A stretch of DNA of 64,000 nt from Archilochus colubris (Eukaryota; Chordata; Aves; Apodiformes; Trochilidae). This document shows, in pieces, positions 1-11,903 of the stretch (position 1 is the stretch's first letter; every line of letters starts with the position of its first letter). Under the pieces are notes generated by a model, which saw nothing but the letters and a program-made list of their open reading frames with translations, was not told where the DNA came from and did no database searches. Made by a program: the position numbers and the translations under genes. The DNA is taken from the NCBI GenBank assembly GCA_023079485.1, contig CM041083.1, positions 155,638,552 to 155,702,551 of the forward strand, read 5' to 3'.

Positions 1-1452
1 GAGAAGAATACTGAAATATTTAGATTCTCATTTGGGTTCTGGATGTTGAAAAGTTTATGCAGCTTGGTTTCAGAACTGTGTCCATTTTGCAGAGTGTAAT
101 GGATGTTAAATCAAATAAATTATACACAATGACAATACAATTCTTAAGTGTTTATATATAAATTTTATAAAAGTAATTTTTTTCAGCACAGACTAAAGAA
201 TATCACTTAAAATAATTAACTGTACAATGTACAATATATATATGTTTTACTAAAGATCAGGGATGCTATCATTACATAGGACACAGAAAACAGAAGTGTG
301 ACTTTTCTTTTAATATGCAAGAATTAAATAATAAATCACTTTCCAATTACCAGAAAAAGTAAATAGAATAAAAAGTTAAAAAGACCCAAAAAACCAAAAA
401 AACAAACAAAAAAACCCCAAAACAAATTGTTCAAAAGGAATGTTGGTCTCCTTGTTCCAACAAAAGCATGAGCTACATACGACTTGGTTTCTGATTCTCA
501 GTTTAGTGCTTATGTGTGTGGAATGACAACACCCTTTTACTCTTCAAGTTTGAATAGCTACTGTAATTGCATAATATAAATTAATTAGAGAGACAAACAC
601 TTTTTTCATTGAATTTAGAATATTACTGAAGTGGTATACAGAAAAAAAAAGGTGTTGAAAGTAAGAAAGAAAGGAAACAAAAGGATGGTTGTAATAGTAC
701 AGAGATATGAGAAAGACATAAATACAGATGAAAACCAGTAATTATTAGTTTAACTGACACAAGAAAAAAATCCAGGAATAATGACTTTTTTGGATTTTAT
801 ACAAATACAAGAGCAAAAGCCAAATGCAGCAGAAAATAATTACCTTATTTTTAACTTCATTCTGCTACTGAAGAGACATAAATAGAGACAGATGGTGTGA
901 ACACTTGAAAGTTGAATATATACAAGGAGCAAGCTAGAAAAGGATCCAAGTAGCATTTTAGGTTGACATGCAATCATTAATATAATGAAAAAGTAGGAAT
1001 ACATTTAGGAGGAAACAATTAAGAAGTAATTTATGATAACTTCTATCTGTTTATATAGAAAATACCCAATAGACCATTGAGGAAAACAATCTGCAAGGCC
1101 ATTTTTTGATTAATAAATTGAGCTGTAAGAATTGAATACCTGAGGAAAATTTTATTAGAATTTTAAATTATTAAAATTTTATTAGAAAAAAACCCAACAA
1201 AACGACAGTTATGAAGCCAAAGTTAAAAGTTCGCTTCATCAATTGCGTATTTTTTTATTGTTAATGGAAAAATCACTTAAATGCAAAAGCAGACATAGGT
1301 GTATCTGCAGACACATATCTACTTGATGAACCATTGTAAGTCAACTACACATAAAGGTTTCCATGAAATACTTTTCTGTAAAAAAATAACAAGAGTTCTA
1401 AGCTTGACAACAGAAAGCTGAAATCTAGATTCTGACCATACCAACTTGAAAC
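1..1452. other. AT-rich non-coding DNA, no gene seen
   Basis: No open frame of useful length and no recognised repeat. It contains short A-runs, an A/C-rich low-complexity tract at 377-426 and many short AT words. It could be intronic or intergenic; the sequence does not decide. Confidence 0.6.
377..426. repeat. A/C-rich low-complexity tract
   Basis: Runs of A broken by CC, CCC and CCCC with almost no G or T on the plus strand. It is one of about thirteen such strand-asymmetric tracts in the window. Confidence 0.7.
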
Positions 1453-2232
1453 TGTCATGATGTAGCACTGGAATGGAAATTAAACAAAGGAGAAATATTC
1501 TTTAGTAACTTGTCACCCTTCCCCTGTAGGGAAGAATAAGAAAGAGTAATGAGGGAGATTTACATGCTGGAAACTAAACTACACAGCTTTAATAGAACCA
1601 TAGTGATGAAAAGGAAAATTATTAAATATAAAAATATATACAAAAGAGATACCACCTTCCTCTCACCTTCCCCTTAATAACTCTCATGTCACCACCAAGG
1701 GTAGGCCCTGAAAAAGTCCCAGGATGGGATCCTGGAGTCAGCAGCAGATGGAAGGTGGAGGCAGGAACACACAGAATGAGGATACAGATCGGAATCAAAA
1801 GCAGATGAAAATATAAAATCATCTCAGGATGCCTGACATGGAGGAAGATGAAGTTGACCCTAGTGATCCCTCAAAGTTATACCAACTATGATGCATATGG
1901 GATGCATATTTCATCAGCTCTATTCATCAAGTCTATTTCATCAACTTTAATCATCTGTCTGTTTCACTCCTCCTTAAAGGAGGGCTGCAGGTGTGATCTC
2001 TTTCCTTCTCTTACCAAAACATAAGATGCTTCTCAGAAATGATCAGTGGGCTTGATTCTCCATATCATTCTCTAGCTGCAACTATAAACATTGAGCATTA
2101 TCAATCCTAGAAGCAGACACTGACTGAAGAACATGCCATTAATTTCAGCAAGTGCAGCTACTCAGAAGAGGCTTAAATTAAAGTAAAATTACAGGACAGA
2201 AAATTAGTTCTATCCTGGCTCAAACCAGGACA
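1453..2232 (-). mobile_element. Solo LTR of an endogenous retrovirus, family A, copy 1
   Basis: This stretch aligns over its whole length with 9189-9973, so the two define one repeat family of about 780 bp. Read on the minus strand it starts TGTCCTGGTTTGAGCC at 2232 and ends near CATGACA at 1453, an imperfect short terminal inverted repeat as in retroviral LTRs. A polyadenylation signal variant (ATTAAA, minus strand, 1588-1593) lies about 135 bp before the 3' end and is followed by the same GCTGTGTAGTTTA block as in copy 2. No gag, pol or env sequence lies next to it, so it is a solo LTR. A target duplication is not convincing. Short open frames inside it are LTR sequence, not genes. Confidence 0.75.
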
Positions 2233-2792
2233 AGACAATAGTAAAAAAGAAAAAAATAAAGCCTCTTACTAAAATTAAGAATATAAATTCCAAACTAGAA
2301 GGCAAGATTATGCATTTTTCTTTTTTTCCTTTTTTTTTTTTTTTCTTGGCATGACAATTTGACCTTTATTTACTCAGGAGGGAAGAAAAATAGTAATGAA
2401 AAATTGTTTGAGAGGAATGCTGCTCTCTTTCTTCAGATAAAAAAAATGTCTTTACCTTGTCTCCTCTTCAAAGAAGAGTGATCTTCATCAGAGATCTTAC
2501 TACTTTGTGTTCTCATAATAATTATCTTTTTGTTTCTTTTTATGGCATACATGGCAAATGGAAATGTCATGTGTGTGTTTTATGCCATGCACTGAATAGA
2601 AAAGTATGTAATTTTGCAAGCTCAGTTTAGTCAGTTTAGTGAGTAAAGAAACCCTGTATCAGGGGATAGACAGGGAGTCTGTAAATTTTCAAAATAGTTA
2701 TATTTTTCTGTGCATAACAAGGTTGTGTGAGAGAGACTAAGGATTTTTTTTTTCAATCAAATAAATCCAATAATTATGCAACTGCAATAACA

Positions 2793-2815
2793 AACAACAA
2801 CAACAACAACAACAA
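2793..2815. repeat. (AAC)n microsatellite
   Basis: About seven uninterrupted AAC units on the plus strand. Confidence 0.9.
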
Positions 2816-2874
2816 TTTTAAACTATTAAAAAGATTTAAAAAAAACAAAAAAAAGAATAAACATCATAAACGCT

Positions 2875-2941
2875 GGTGGGTTTGTGGTTTTTTGTTTGGT
2901 TTTGGGTTTGGTTTTATTTTTTTTATGTGATTTTTTTTTTA
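2875..2941. repeat. G/T-rich low-complexity tract
   Basis: Alternating runs of G (1-3) and T (2-10), with almost no A or C. Confidence 0.75.
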
Positions 2942-3064
2942 TTCTTACGCAATCCCCTTCTAACAATAAGCTAAATGAATAAAATCCCAGGAACTGTTAT
3001 AACACTGACTGATTAGAGCCTTAAGTATTTCAATCAAAATGACATTTACCAGAAAACTTACAGG

Positions 3065-3345
3065 GATGAAACCTCCATAAATTACCTGGGAAATTTTTGC
3101 CAGCATCTCACCATCCTCATAGGAATTAGGAGAATGTCTTATGTCTAACCTAAATCTAACCTAAATCTAAATTATTTAAAACCATTACATCTTGTCCTAT
3201 CAGAACATGGCCTTGTGAAAAGTCTCTCCTCAGATTTCCTATAGGTCCCCTCCAGGTACTGCTGAAAGGTCTCCCCTGGAGCCTTATCTTCTCTTGGCTG
3301 AACAAACCCAACACTTTCAGCATGTCTGCACAGGGTATATTCCTA
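3065..3345 (-). mobile_element. CR1 LINE fragment, 3' part
   Basis: Minus-strand CR1. Blocks corresponding to the CR1 tail region are visible: a cttgtcctatcagaacatgg block at 3191, then the cctccaggtactg block, then the lettering equivalent to the RT-region words for a short GLFS-like peptide near 3300. It is diverged and lacks the terminal octamer repeat. The high-coordinate edge is soft. Confidence 0.75.
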
Positions 3346-4748
3346 CATGTTAAATAAAATACACATATGCACATTGATTCCCTTGGCTGAGGAATGTCAG
3401 GATAGTCCTGCAGCATTTAATAACTCTAATAGATTCAGCCATTGAGTTCCAAAATATCCCCATTTGTCATTGTTGATTTTCTATGAGACTATGAGAGGTA
3501 AGAGTTAAAAGTAAGTAAAATGCTTTGAAGGAGGAATAAATGTATAAGAAAATCTCAAAACAAACATAGAAATAGGTAGACCTACACTTACAGAAGTAAA
3601 CTTGTCTTCTGAATGTAACATATCAAATATTTCTTAACTTCGTGGACAAGTTTTTCAAGTGCAATATTTTTAAGGAAAAAGGTCACGGTCTTTTGAGCCA
3701 CTACTTCCTTATCCCACTACTTACCTAAATGACATCATAGTCACTTAAGCAGTTATTAGAAGCATATTCAAATTTTTAACTTATCTGGATTATATAATAA
3801 GAAGTAATAAAAATTCTTTTATGTAGGAGAAAAAGTTTCTGAAAGGTGTAAAAGGTGTACATATTGATTACAGGAAAAAGTTGAATTTGAATTGTTAAGC
3901 CTATAGAAAAATACTGCTTTACTTTGCTGAAACAGTGATTCTAGAAATAATGATTTTCAGAAACAAAATCATCATTCTCTACTGGATCCCACAAGGTTTC
4001 TGTCCACATCTCAGTTCTGCCAGTCCTTGTTCTTCACGACTTTCCAGTCTCCATTTGATGAAGGCTTCCTTCTGATTTTTTATCACTCCTGCATGTTTTA
4101 GTGCTCTTCCTGCAGTCCAGAAGGTTCTTCTAGTTCAGCAGTCCCAGGTGATCCCACCCAATGGGCTGACTTTTCCATAAGTTATGCATGATTCAAAAGA
4201 CATACCTCACACTGATTTTAGAAAAGAAACTTGTATTATGTCATTAGTAGCACTTTATTCAAGCAACTGAACTGTGCACACTCAAACTATTTTATAGAAA
4301 AAGTAAAGAAAAACATTTACCTGAAATATTTTCTTATAGGCTGAAAGTGTCACTTTGCACTTTTGATCCAAAATATTTCAATAAATATGCAGGTAGGAGA
4401 TAACAAAAAGAAAAAGTGAGAAATCAGATTTTTCCCCAGTTTGAATATGGCAGCAGGAGGAAATTCCAGCTTCAGAAGCAGCTGACAAATTTACAAAAGT
4501 GCTTGTACAATCAAGTAAGAAAGAGATCCTATGAAAAGTAAATTACATGTATCAAATAATTTGCAATGACAAGCTCCAAATCTATCTGGGGTTTTGTTCA
4601 GTAGTTTAGTCATTAACCATGCTTCAGCATTTTATTCTATTTGCTACACACAATATAACATTTAATTTTCTGGGTCTTGTGATTTTTTCTGCAGACTCAT
4701 AACTCTTCAGCAGACTTCCTAATGCACACAGTTTTTCTTTTGTTTTTC

Positions 4749-4780
<32 letters not shown>

Positions 4781-7312
4781 AAGGGTCTGTTATGGAATTG
4801 TATCAAATACCTGCTTGTAGTTTCACTGGGTGTTGACATGAAAGCTTAAGCAATTCCACTGGAATGATTGAAACTTGCTTTGAAGTGAGAAATTAATTTA
4901 AACTTGCAGCTCAAAGAAAAAGTCATGAAGTACAAGACCAAGATGAACTAAAACTGTGGAGAGGGAATTATATAAAAATTGTTCAAATCAAAAAAGAATT
5001 TTGTGTAGCTCAGTTTATAATATATTTTCAATTCTCTTCTCAGTTACTTATTAAATATTTTCAATTCTTGAAAAGTAATCTTATATTTAAAAGTGATTTC
5101 TGTAATTCCCCAAACACACTGAAAATTTTTCAAACTAATTTTACAATGATACATCTCCAACAAAGGAAGTCAGAAGGCATCTTATGCAAGAAGCAAGATG
5201 GATATTCTTAGAGGAACATGCCCAAGAGGCTGCCACAACTCCATGTCCAACCAGATGCAAGACAGAAGCAAGTCACACACACACTGAACACAAACATACA
5301 CCAGGTACTCGTATGTCAGAAACATTAGAAAAGAGACAGACACTCAAAACACAGACATGAACACAGGCAGCATCAACAGCCTCATGCTGCTCCCCTCACT
5401 CACTTATTGGTACCAAGAGCCGAACCCTCTTTAGAGATGCACAGGCGTCCTCACAAGTAGAGTTGGTTGGGACTCCCTCAGGGATGGAACTGGGAGTACC
5501 CTGGAAGAATATTATTTGGACTCACTCTTCTGTTATTGTCTCTCTGAGCTTCTGAGTGTGTGTGTGTATATGAGCTTTTTTATAACATTAGATGCTGTTT
5601 TAAAGGTGACTCATTTATTCTTTGTAGTAAAGTAAGTTTCTACGAAACCAATGTGCAAGGTGAAAGTCAGGAGAGTGTTAAAGTTTTCTTAGATACATGC
5701 ACATTTATTTTAAAGAGATTTGAGTCTAAGAGGTTCATCTAAGATAAAGAAAAATCACTCATGCTGTCAAATTCTTCCGGTCTATCCTGTGTTAATTATC
5801 ACATGAAGAGATCAGAGTTTTAAACAATTTGAATTAATTTAGTTGCTACTGGTTTGAAATGTTCCCACAAATTTCTTTCTGCTTTTTCATGAGGCTTTAT
5901 TCTGACTATGCACTACTGATTTGTCTGTATGTATCAATTAGAGTAAATGTACTTAGTTGCTTTCTGGATTAAATAAAGTTTTACAAATGTTTGACAAAAT
6001 CCTTCGTTGAAAATTAGAATTTATATTGTGACAAAATCTTTCACTGAACAGTTGTTAAAATCTCTTAATAATGATTTTTTTAATAGAAATTTCATTTCAA
6101 ATGAAGAAACATATTTTTCATTAATGGAGTCTTAACTACAAATTAGGTGCAATAGGTTTTTTATTTTTCAGCTCATTAAAATTAGCTGAAGTAATTTCCT
6201 GGAGTTTTGCCTAAACCATTTCTTAGAAATTACACCCCTAGAAAATTCTCATTTGCTATAGCTTATATAAAATAGTGATAAACCATTAGCATTAGAAGTT
6301 ATTATAACGTGTTACCTTCTGTTGCATATCACCTGCAGTTAAATAGATGCCTATCATTTAATTGTTATATTTGAAATGTATTTACACCTGTTTCTATTCT
6401 CCACATGAGTATTTCACATTCTTAAATATTTCTGTGAATGTCTAAGATATAACAGCAGTAGTTTATGTTTTAAGAGTTAATGGGGTCTAAAGTTTTCCAG
6501 TATTTTTAATTAAAGCTCTTTCCTTGGAGTATGTACAAACCGAGATAAAACATTTTGATCAGTTTGAAAGAAACCTTGAAGTTTAAGGCTATTCATAATA
6601 ACTCATTTTGCACATTTTAACAGCAGACATACTGCTCTATAAAAACGGTGACATCTCTTAGAAAAGTTATTCGTATCATGACTATGTAAAATACTTGCTC
6701 AATAATGATAAATTATTTTAATTCTGGTTTTGCAATGGAACTTTTTCTTGCTTTTACTTCCAGCACATGTACATTTTGGTTTCATATATCTGATTTATAT
6801 AACATATAATATATTATTTGGTGTAGAAAATGTACACATAGATCCATTAAAGAACGTGTTTACTGGAGACAGGAAAACGCAGTTGCATTTTTAAGTTGCA
6901 TTCACCACATATTCCAAATTTCTAGGCATGTGTTGAGGTTTTAATTTAAGAAAACCAACAAGCTAAAATAGCTGTATTTATTTTAAACGTTGACTTCCCT
7001 GAAAGATATTTGTTTTTAAGTAATTTTTTAAATGGCTTAATTTCCATTTTCAGTCTATATTTTCTTTATCATCTCTTACAAATACCTGACTGAAATCTAA
7101 AATTTTCAAAACCAGTCAAAATATTATATAATTTTGTGAAAATTAGACACATTTGGGGAACTAAATGCTCATTTAAAGGTCTCTCCATTAAAATAGCATT
7201 GCAACATAGTTATCTAAAGTTAACAGAAGTCAGTTGGAAGAACCTGTATTTCAATCTGAATGTAGCATGTATGTCTAAAAATTAGATGTTCCAACAATCC
7301 AAATGAAAAACA
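3346..7312. other. Mostly unique AT-rich non-coding DNA
   Basis: Nearly 4 kb without a supported gene. It includes a T25/A9 homopolymer junction at 4749-4782, short (AC)n near 5272-5284 and (GT)n near 5550-5564. A less AT-rich patch at about 5205-5550 shows no recognised family. Open frames of 60-86 codons here have no family resemblance. Confidence 0.55.
4749..4782. repeat. T25 followed directly by A9
   Basis: An uninterrupted run of 25 T abuts nine A. This may be the poly(A) remnant of a retroposed fragment, but no body is recognisable on either side. Confidence 0.85.
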
Positions 7313-7735
7313 GATTCATAGAGTCATACAATCAAAAGGATAATATACAATATACAAAAATGTTGACAATATCAATGTACAATATAGAAGGGACGATGAA
7401 GTCCACTACTTCTATCCTCCTTGACACTGTCAGGGACACATCCCACCAGACCAGGTGTCTCAAAGCCCCATCCAAGCTGGCCTTGAATACTTCCTGGGAG
7501 GAAAAATCCACAACTTTCCTAGGAAACCTGTTCCAGTGCCTCACCATCCTCATAGTAAAGAATTTCTTCCCAGTATGTAATCTAAATCTACTCTCTATCA
7601 GTTTGAAGTCACCCTTTGTCCTATTCCTATGTGTCCTTGTGAAAAGCCCCTTCCTAGCTTCAGGTACTAGAAGTCTGCTCTAAGGTTTTCACAGAGCCTT
7701 CTTTTTGCAGGTTGAATGACCCTATCTGCTGAAAA
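7313..7735 (-). mobile_element. CR1 LINE fragment with 3' end
   Basis: Minus-strand CR1. The low-coordinate end begins with a decayed form of the terminal octamer (attcatagagtcat at 7314), followed by the block equivalent to the CR1 tail about gaccaggtgtctcaaagccc and then the cctgttccagtgcctcacca block. The high-coordinate end runs into the RT C-terminal region near 7735. Open frames of 126 codons (plus) and 73 codons (minus) lie inside it. The minus frame carries the VRHWNRFPRKVVDF CR1-like motif; the plus frame is its shadow. Confidence 0.9.
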
Positions 7736-7739
7736 TTAT

Positions 7740-8362
7740 ATTGAACTAGATGTATGGCATAGGATATCAGCAAATGACAGCAGAAGTTCAGAAAAGTCCA
7801 GTAAAACTAGGGAAGTGACCATCCTGCTGTAGTCCTCACTGGTGAGATTGCACCTCAAATATTGTGTTCAGTTTTAGGACCCCCACTACAGGAAGATTAT
7901 TGAACTGCTGGAGTATATGCAGAGAAGGGTAACAAAGATGGTGAAGGGTCTAGAGTACAAATTTCAGGAGAAGAAGATGAAGGAACTGAGGTTTTTCAGC
8001 CTGGAGAAAGGGAGGCTGAGGGGACACCTTATTGTTCTCTACAACTACTTGAAAGGAGGTTATAGAAAGGTGGGTGCTGGTCTCTTTTCTCAAGTAACAA
8101 ACAATATGACAAGAGGAAATAGTTTCACGTTGTACTAGGTGACATTTAGATTAGCTGATAGGCAAAAATTTCTTTCTGAAATTGTTGTCTGGCAGTGGAA
8201 CAGGCTGTCCAGGGAAGTGGTGGAGTCGCCATCTCAAGAGGCATATAATAGACGTAGATTTAGGTCCTAGGGTCATGGTGTACTGACGGACATGTCTACG
8301 CTAGGTTAACAGTTGGATTCAATGGTCATCAAATTTTTTCACACCTAATTGATATGGTTCTA
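7740..8362 (+). mobile_element. CR1 LINE fragment, plus strand
   Basis: Clear CR1 ORF2 3' region and tail. Translated pieces include VTKMVKGLEYKF and LFSLEKGRLRGHLIVLYNYL-type words around 7930-8060, followed by a cagtggaacaggctgtccag block at about 8192 and a decayed terminal octamer (ggttctatga) at 8353-8362. The reading frame is broken by stops. The similarity is strong from about 7811; the piece 7740-7810 is weaker. It lies head to head with the preceding minus-strand CR1. Confidence 0.88.
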
Positions 8363-8795
8363 TGAAAAGGAAATGTTGATCTATATATTGATAAATAAGA
8401 AAATAAGTTGCGCTCTCTAAGAAATGCAAGAAGTTTTAAAATAGTTTTTGATATAGTGTAATTATGGTTATTTTAATAACATGCCAAAAGTAGGCAGTGT
8501 ATCTTTGTGACATGAAGTTGATAACTCTTTTCCTTAACTTCGGTAGTGTTAAATTCCTGATGAATTATACATGGTCTTAAATTTTCTAGAGATAAAACTA
8601 AAATTAATCTATAATATATGTCATCTGTTTCGTAAAACAATCATTTCCAATATCTTCAATCAACAGAACGAGAAACTATAAAGACAGGCATTTTTTTCAT
8701 TAACTATTCCCTAAGGAAAAAAAAAGGTCTTTAATGTGCAATAAAAATACAGACACTTGTTGTTGCACTTCATAATTGTCCTTGCCATGACATAT
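8363..8795. other. AT-rich non-coding spacer
   Basis: Nothing recognised between the CR1 tail and the LTR that follows. Confidence 0.6.
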
Positions 8796-9130
8796 TGCAC
8801 AATTTTTGACTGGGATATAGTAAAGTTTCACAGTAGCTAGGTTATGTTTTGGATTTATGATCATATTAGTGTTGATAACACAGGGATGTTTTAGCTATAG
8901 CTGAACAGTGTTTACATAGGATCAAGGACTTTTCTGCTTCTCTCACTTCCCTGCTAGTGAGTAAGCTAGAGATACTCAAGAATTTGGGAGGGAACGCAGC
9001 CAGAATATCTGACTTGAACTAAACAAAGCTATATTCCATGCCACATGATGTCAAGCTCTGATAAAAGAAGTAGAGAGAAAGGAAATGGGGAGTTATGGCA
9101 TTTCAAGTTATGACAGTTCTAAGAGGAAGG
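8796..9130 (+). mobile_element. Partial LTR of an avian ERV, family B, copy 1
   Basis: Aligns with the reverse strand of 37735-38024 and of 20835-21131. Shared blocks in order are a TGTGCTG-like start (here TGCACAA), CACAGTAGCTAG, a TTTTGGATT block, GTTGATAACACAG at about 8871, a TGCTGAACAGTG-like block, TCTGCTTCTC, GGGAGGGAAC, and finally a TATA-like box, GATAAAAG (9060-9067). From memory this matches a very common bird LTR that I take to be ERVL-like; the family name was not checked. The 3' part after the TATA-like box fades out by about 9130. Confidence 0.75.
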
Positions 9131-9188
9131 AAATCATATGCAGATTGTCTAAGCATGAATGACAGGACTGCATCTCCAAAAGTGCAGG

Positions 9189-9973
9189 AGTCATGGTTTA
9201 AACTGACCCGGCAATTAAACCGAATGACAGATGCTCTCTATTAATCCCCTACCCTCTCTGACAAAGAAAGGAGAGAGAATAAGAGAGAGAGGCTTATGGG
9301 TTGGAAAGTAAACTACACAGCTTTATTGAAACAGTAACGGTAAAAAGGGAAAAATTACTAAAAATACATATAAATATACAGGAAAATTGATACCACAATC
9401 CTCACCCCTTTCCCCCAATAACTCTCACATCACCACCAAGGCTGAAGGGCAGCCCTGGGAAAGTCCAGGCTGGAATCCTGGGGTTGGTAGCAGTCAGGAG
9501 CTGGAGGCAGGAACACACAGATATGGGCTCGCATGGATCAGGACCACAGGCAGAGGAACAGACGGAATCCTCCCAAGATGCCAAAGCAAACAGAGACAGG
9601 TGAAGAAGGGGAAGTAGGAAGGGGTTTGACCCTTGTGATCCCTCAAATTTGTACTATTACGTATATAGGATGGAATACTCTGGTCAATTTTTGTCATTTA
9701 TCTTGTCTGTTCCTCCCTAAGGAAGGGCTGCAGATGTGACCTCTTTACTCCTTCTCTCCTTCTGGAGGGCAAAATATTCCTCAGAACTGAGCAGTGACCT
9801 TGGGTCTGCATAGCAGTCTCTAGCAGTAACATCGAGTGCTATCAGTCCTAGAAGCAGACACTGACTGAGAAACTTGCTGTCAATTTCAGCAAGTGCAGCT
9901 ACGTATAAGAGATTTAGCTGAAAGCAAAAGTACAAGACAGAAAATTACCTTTATCCTAGCCCAAACCAGGACA
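9189..9973 (-). mobile_element. Solo LTR of an endogenous retrovirus, family A, copy 2
   Basis: Same family as 1453-2232. On the minus strand it begins TGTCCTGGTTTGGGC at 9973 and ends AAACCATGACT at about 9189, giving imperfect terminal inverted repeats. A canonical AATAAA (minus, 9322-9327) is followed by GCTGTGTAGTTTACTTTCC, the expected end-of-R region. The flanks are gcagg (left) and ggagg (right), a possible decayed 5-bp target duplication (4 of 5). Several overlapping frames of 60-76 codons inside it are not genes. There is no primer-binding site or internal retroviral sequence beside it. Confidence 0.8.
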
Positions 9974-10650
9974 GGAGGAAAACTGTTGTTAAGGACTGGT
10001 GACAAATTAAAATTAATTATGATAATTTGAATGGATCTATTTGTTATTTTGCTCACCTACAAATTTAATTTCAGTATCATACTCTGGGACCTTGATCCAC
10101 AGTCAACTCCAGTTAAAATGAAATAGTCATGTTAATTTATTTTTGTCTTAGCTGATATCCTAAGTATGTGTTTTAAATGACAGTTAGCTGAGTCAGTTAT
10201 AAAAGAAAATTAATTTCTTTACAATATTAATCAAAATCCAGCGTTAGCAAAAATGCAAGTTAAGACCTAAGATCTTTCTTAAATTACAGAAAATCCAATA
10301 TGCATCAGATCAAGACCCAGAGATTCCCTAGAATAAACATTCTCCTGCTACTATACATATCCTCCTTTAAAATGAGGATAAATTATACTAATAATAATTA
10401 TTGTATGAAGAACATGCAATACAAAATGCTTGAATACTGTCTAGACATATCTATTACAAATTTCTAGACTGTTATAAATTTACATTCATTTTCCATCTTA
10501 TGTCTTAAACTGAGATATTACCTGAACACATCCATGAGGAAAAAGCTGTACCTCCTTTAATCTCCTAAATGTCTATAAAGAGAAGAGACTATAATAAAAC
10601 GCCCATTGAAATAAATAGTTTATACCATCATCTTTTGAGAGAACTAGTGC

Positions 10651-10671
10651 AAAAAAAAAAAAAAAAAAAAA
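10651..10671. repeat. Poly(A), 21 bases
   Basis: Uninterrupted A-run. No LINE body was recognised 5' of it. Confidence 0.9.
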
Positions 10672-11374
10672 TTCAGAAACTGCTGTAGCTGTAGATATCA
10701 TATATCAACCTGCTATTTAATGAATCTGTAGAGGTTTTCCTGAAAAGGAATTTTTCATTGGTAAAAAGTCTCAGAAGATGGTGCTTCTTAACATACATCG
10801 ATATAATTAACAATAGTAAAGTAAAATTTTAAAATTCATAGCATTATGTACTAGAAAAAATCAGGAGTTCTAGGCTGATTCCTGTTAGGCTAGCTCATTT
10901 TTGTTCCTACTGCCATAACTTGCATCCTAGAAAAATTTGTGCAGTCTTTGTGATTAAAATACGACAGAATGGGCTTGCATCCATAACATGCAAGGCTGAT
11001 GTAGAACAACTGAAAAATGACAGAAGTTTGAGTCTGTGCAAATGAATGAATCAGAACACTTAACTATGCTATAACAGAGGATTCTACCTGAAGTTCTTGT
11101 ATCCACATATGTCATTGTCCTTAATAAACTGGTTCATTATAGAACCTATAGTTGACAAAAGAACAACAACACTCATCTATATCCAAAAGTCTTCCTGTTA
11201 TTCATATTTTTTAACCATAAGAAACCACAAACTGACATGTTAGATAAGACTAGAAAGCAGATGTGTAGAGAATTTTTTCTCCTCCATTCTTCTTCACATT
11301 TCTACATTTCTCTTCACATTCAGAACTGGTATGTTCAGAAATACTTTGATGCCTACAAAGAAAAAATAAAATAT

Positions 11375-11394
11375 GAGCTTTTTTAAAAAAGCTC
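11375..11394. repeat. 20-bp perfect palindrome
   Basis: GAGCTTTTTT is followed immediately by its reverse complement AAAAAAGCTC. It could extrude as a small cruciform or simply reflect adjacent T and A runs. Confidence 0.85.
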
Positions 11395-11771
11395 TGATGT
11401 GAGAGATGTTCCAATCTTCTTTATATTCTTCTTTGGAGCAAAAAGAAATTTGTAAATCACAACATTTTCTATGAAATAAATTTTATCTCTAATTTTTTGA
11501 TTTAGGGAGGTTTAAGAGAAGAAACTAAATGCTAGAGATACATAAACATTGTAAGGATGAGAAAGGAAATAGTTCACAGTGCAGTACGTACTAAAAAGAT
11601 GGCCACCTACAGAGAGGATGTGATGATAAACAAATATAAATGTTTCCTCTGTCTTTTGAATTGAGCTGGAGTAAATTTTCTTTCTCTTTCCATGAATTTA
11701 TATTAAAACACATTTTGGGGTGTTTTTTTTTCTGGGGAGGGCATTTGATTGCTGCTCTCTCTGTTTTGTTT

Positions 11772-11787
11772 TTGTTGTTGTTGTTGT
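11772..11787. repeat. (TTG)n microsatellite
   Basis: Five TTG units preceded by a T-rich stretch. Confidence 0.85.
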
Positions 11788-11850
11788 TTAATTCTCAAAG
11801 TACAAGTATATTGAAATCTCAGAACTGGTAAAAGATGTTCTTATGTTAAT

Positions 11851-11903
11851 ATGTATATATGTATCCATATATTTGTGTGTATATATATATTATATATATA
11901 TAA
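11851..11903. repeat. (TA)n-rich microsatellite
   Basis: Imperfect TA and TATG repeats, then two pure TA blocks. Confidence 0.85.

Larger units (their letters stand above)
2233..3064. other. AT-rich non-coding DNA with simple repeats
   Basis: Contains a T-run near 2330-2344, an (AAC)n microsatellite at 2793-2815 and a G/T-rich tract at 2875-2941. A 67-codon frame across 2727-2930 is made of these low-complexity tracts and is not a gene. Confidence 0.6.

Noticed and set aside
4749..4782. LINE or SINE insertion marked by T25/A9
   Set aside because: No element body or target duplication is visible on either side.
7303..7683. A 126-codon plus-strand gene
   Set aside because: It is the antisense shadow of a minus-strand CR1 tail.
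1453..9973. An 8.5-kb provirus bounded by the two family-A LTRs
   Set aside because: No gag, pol or env in the interior, no primer-binding site next to 9189 on the minus strand, and the LTRs are clearly diverged. CR1 copies and another LTR family lie inside.
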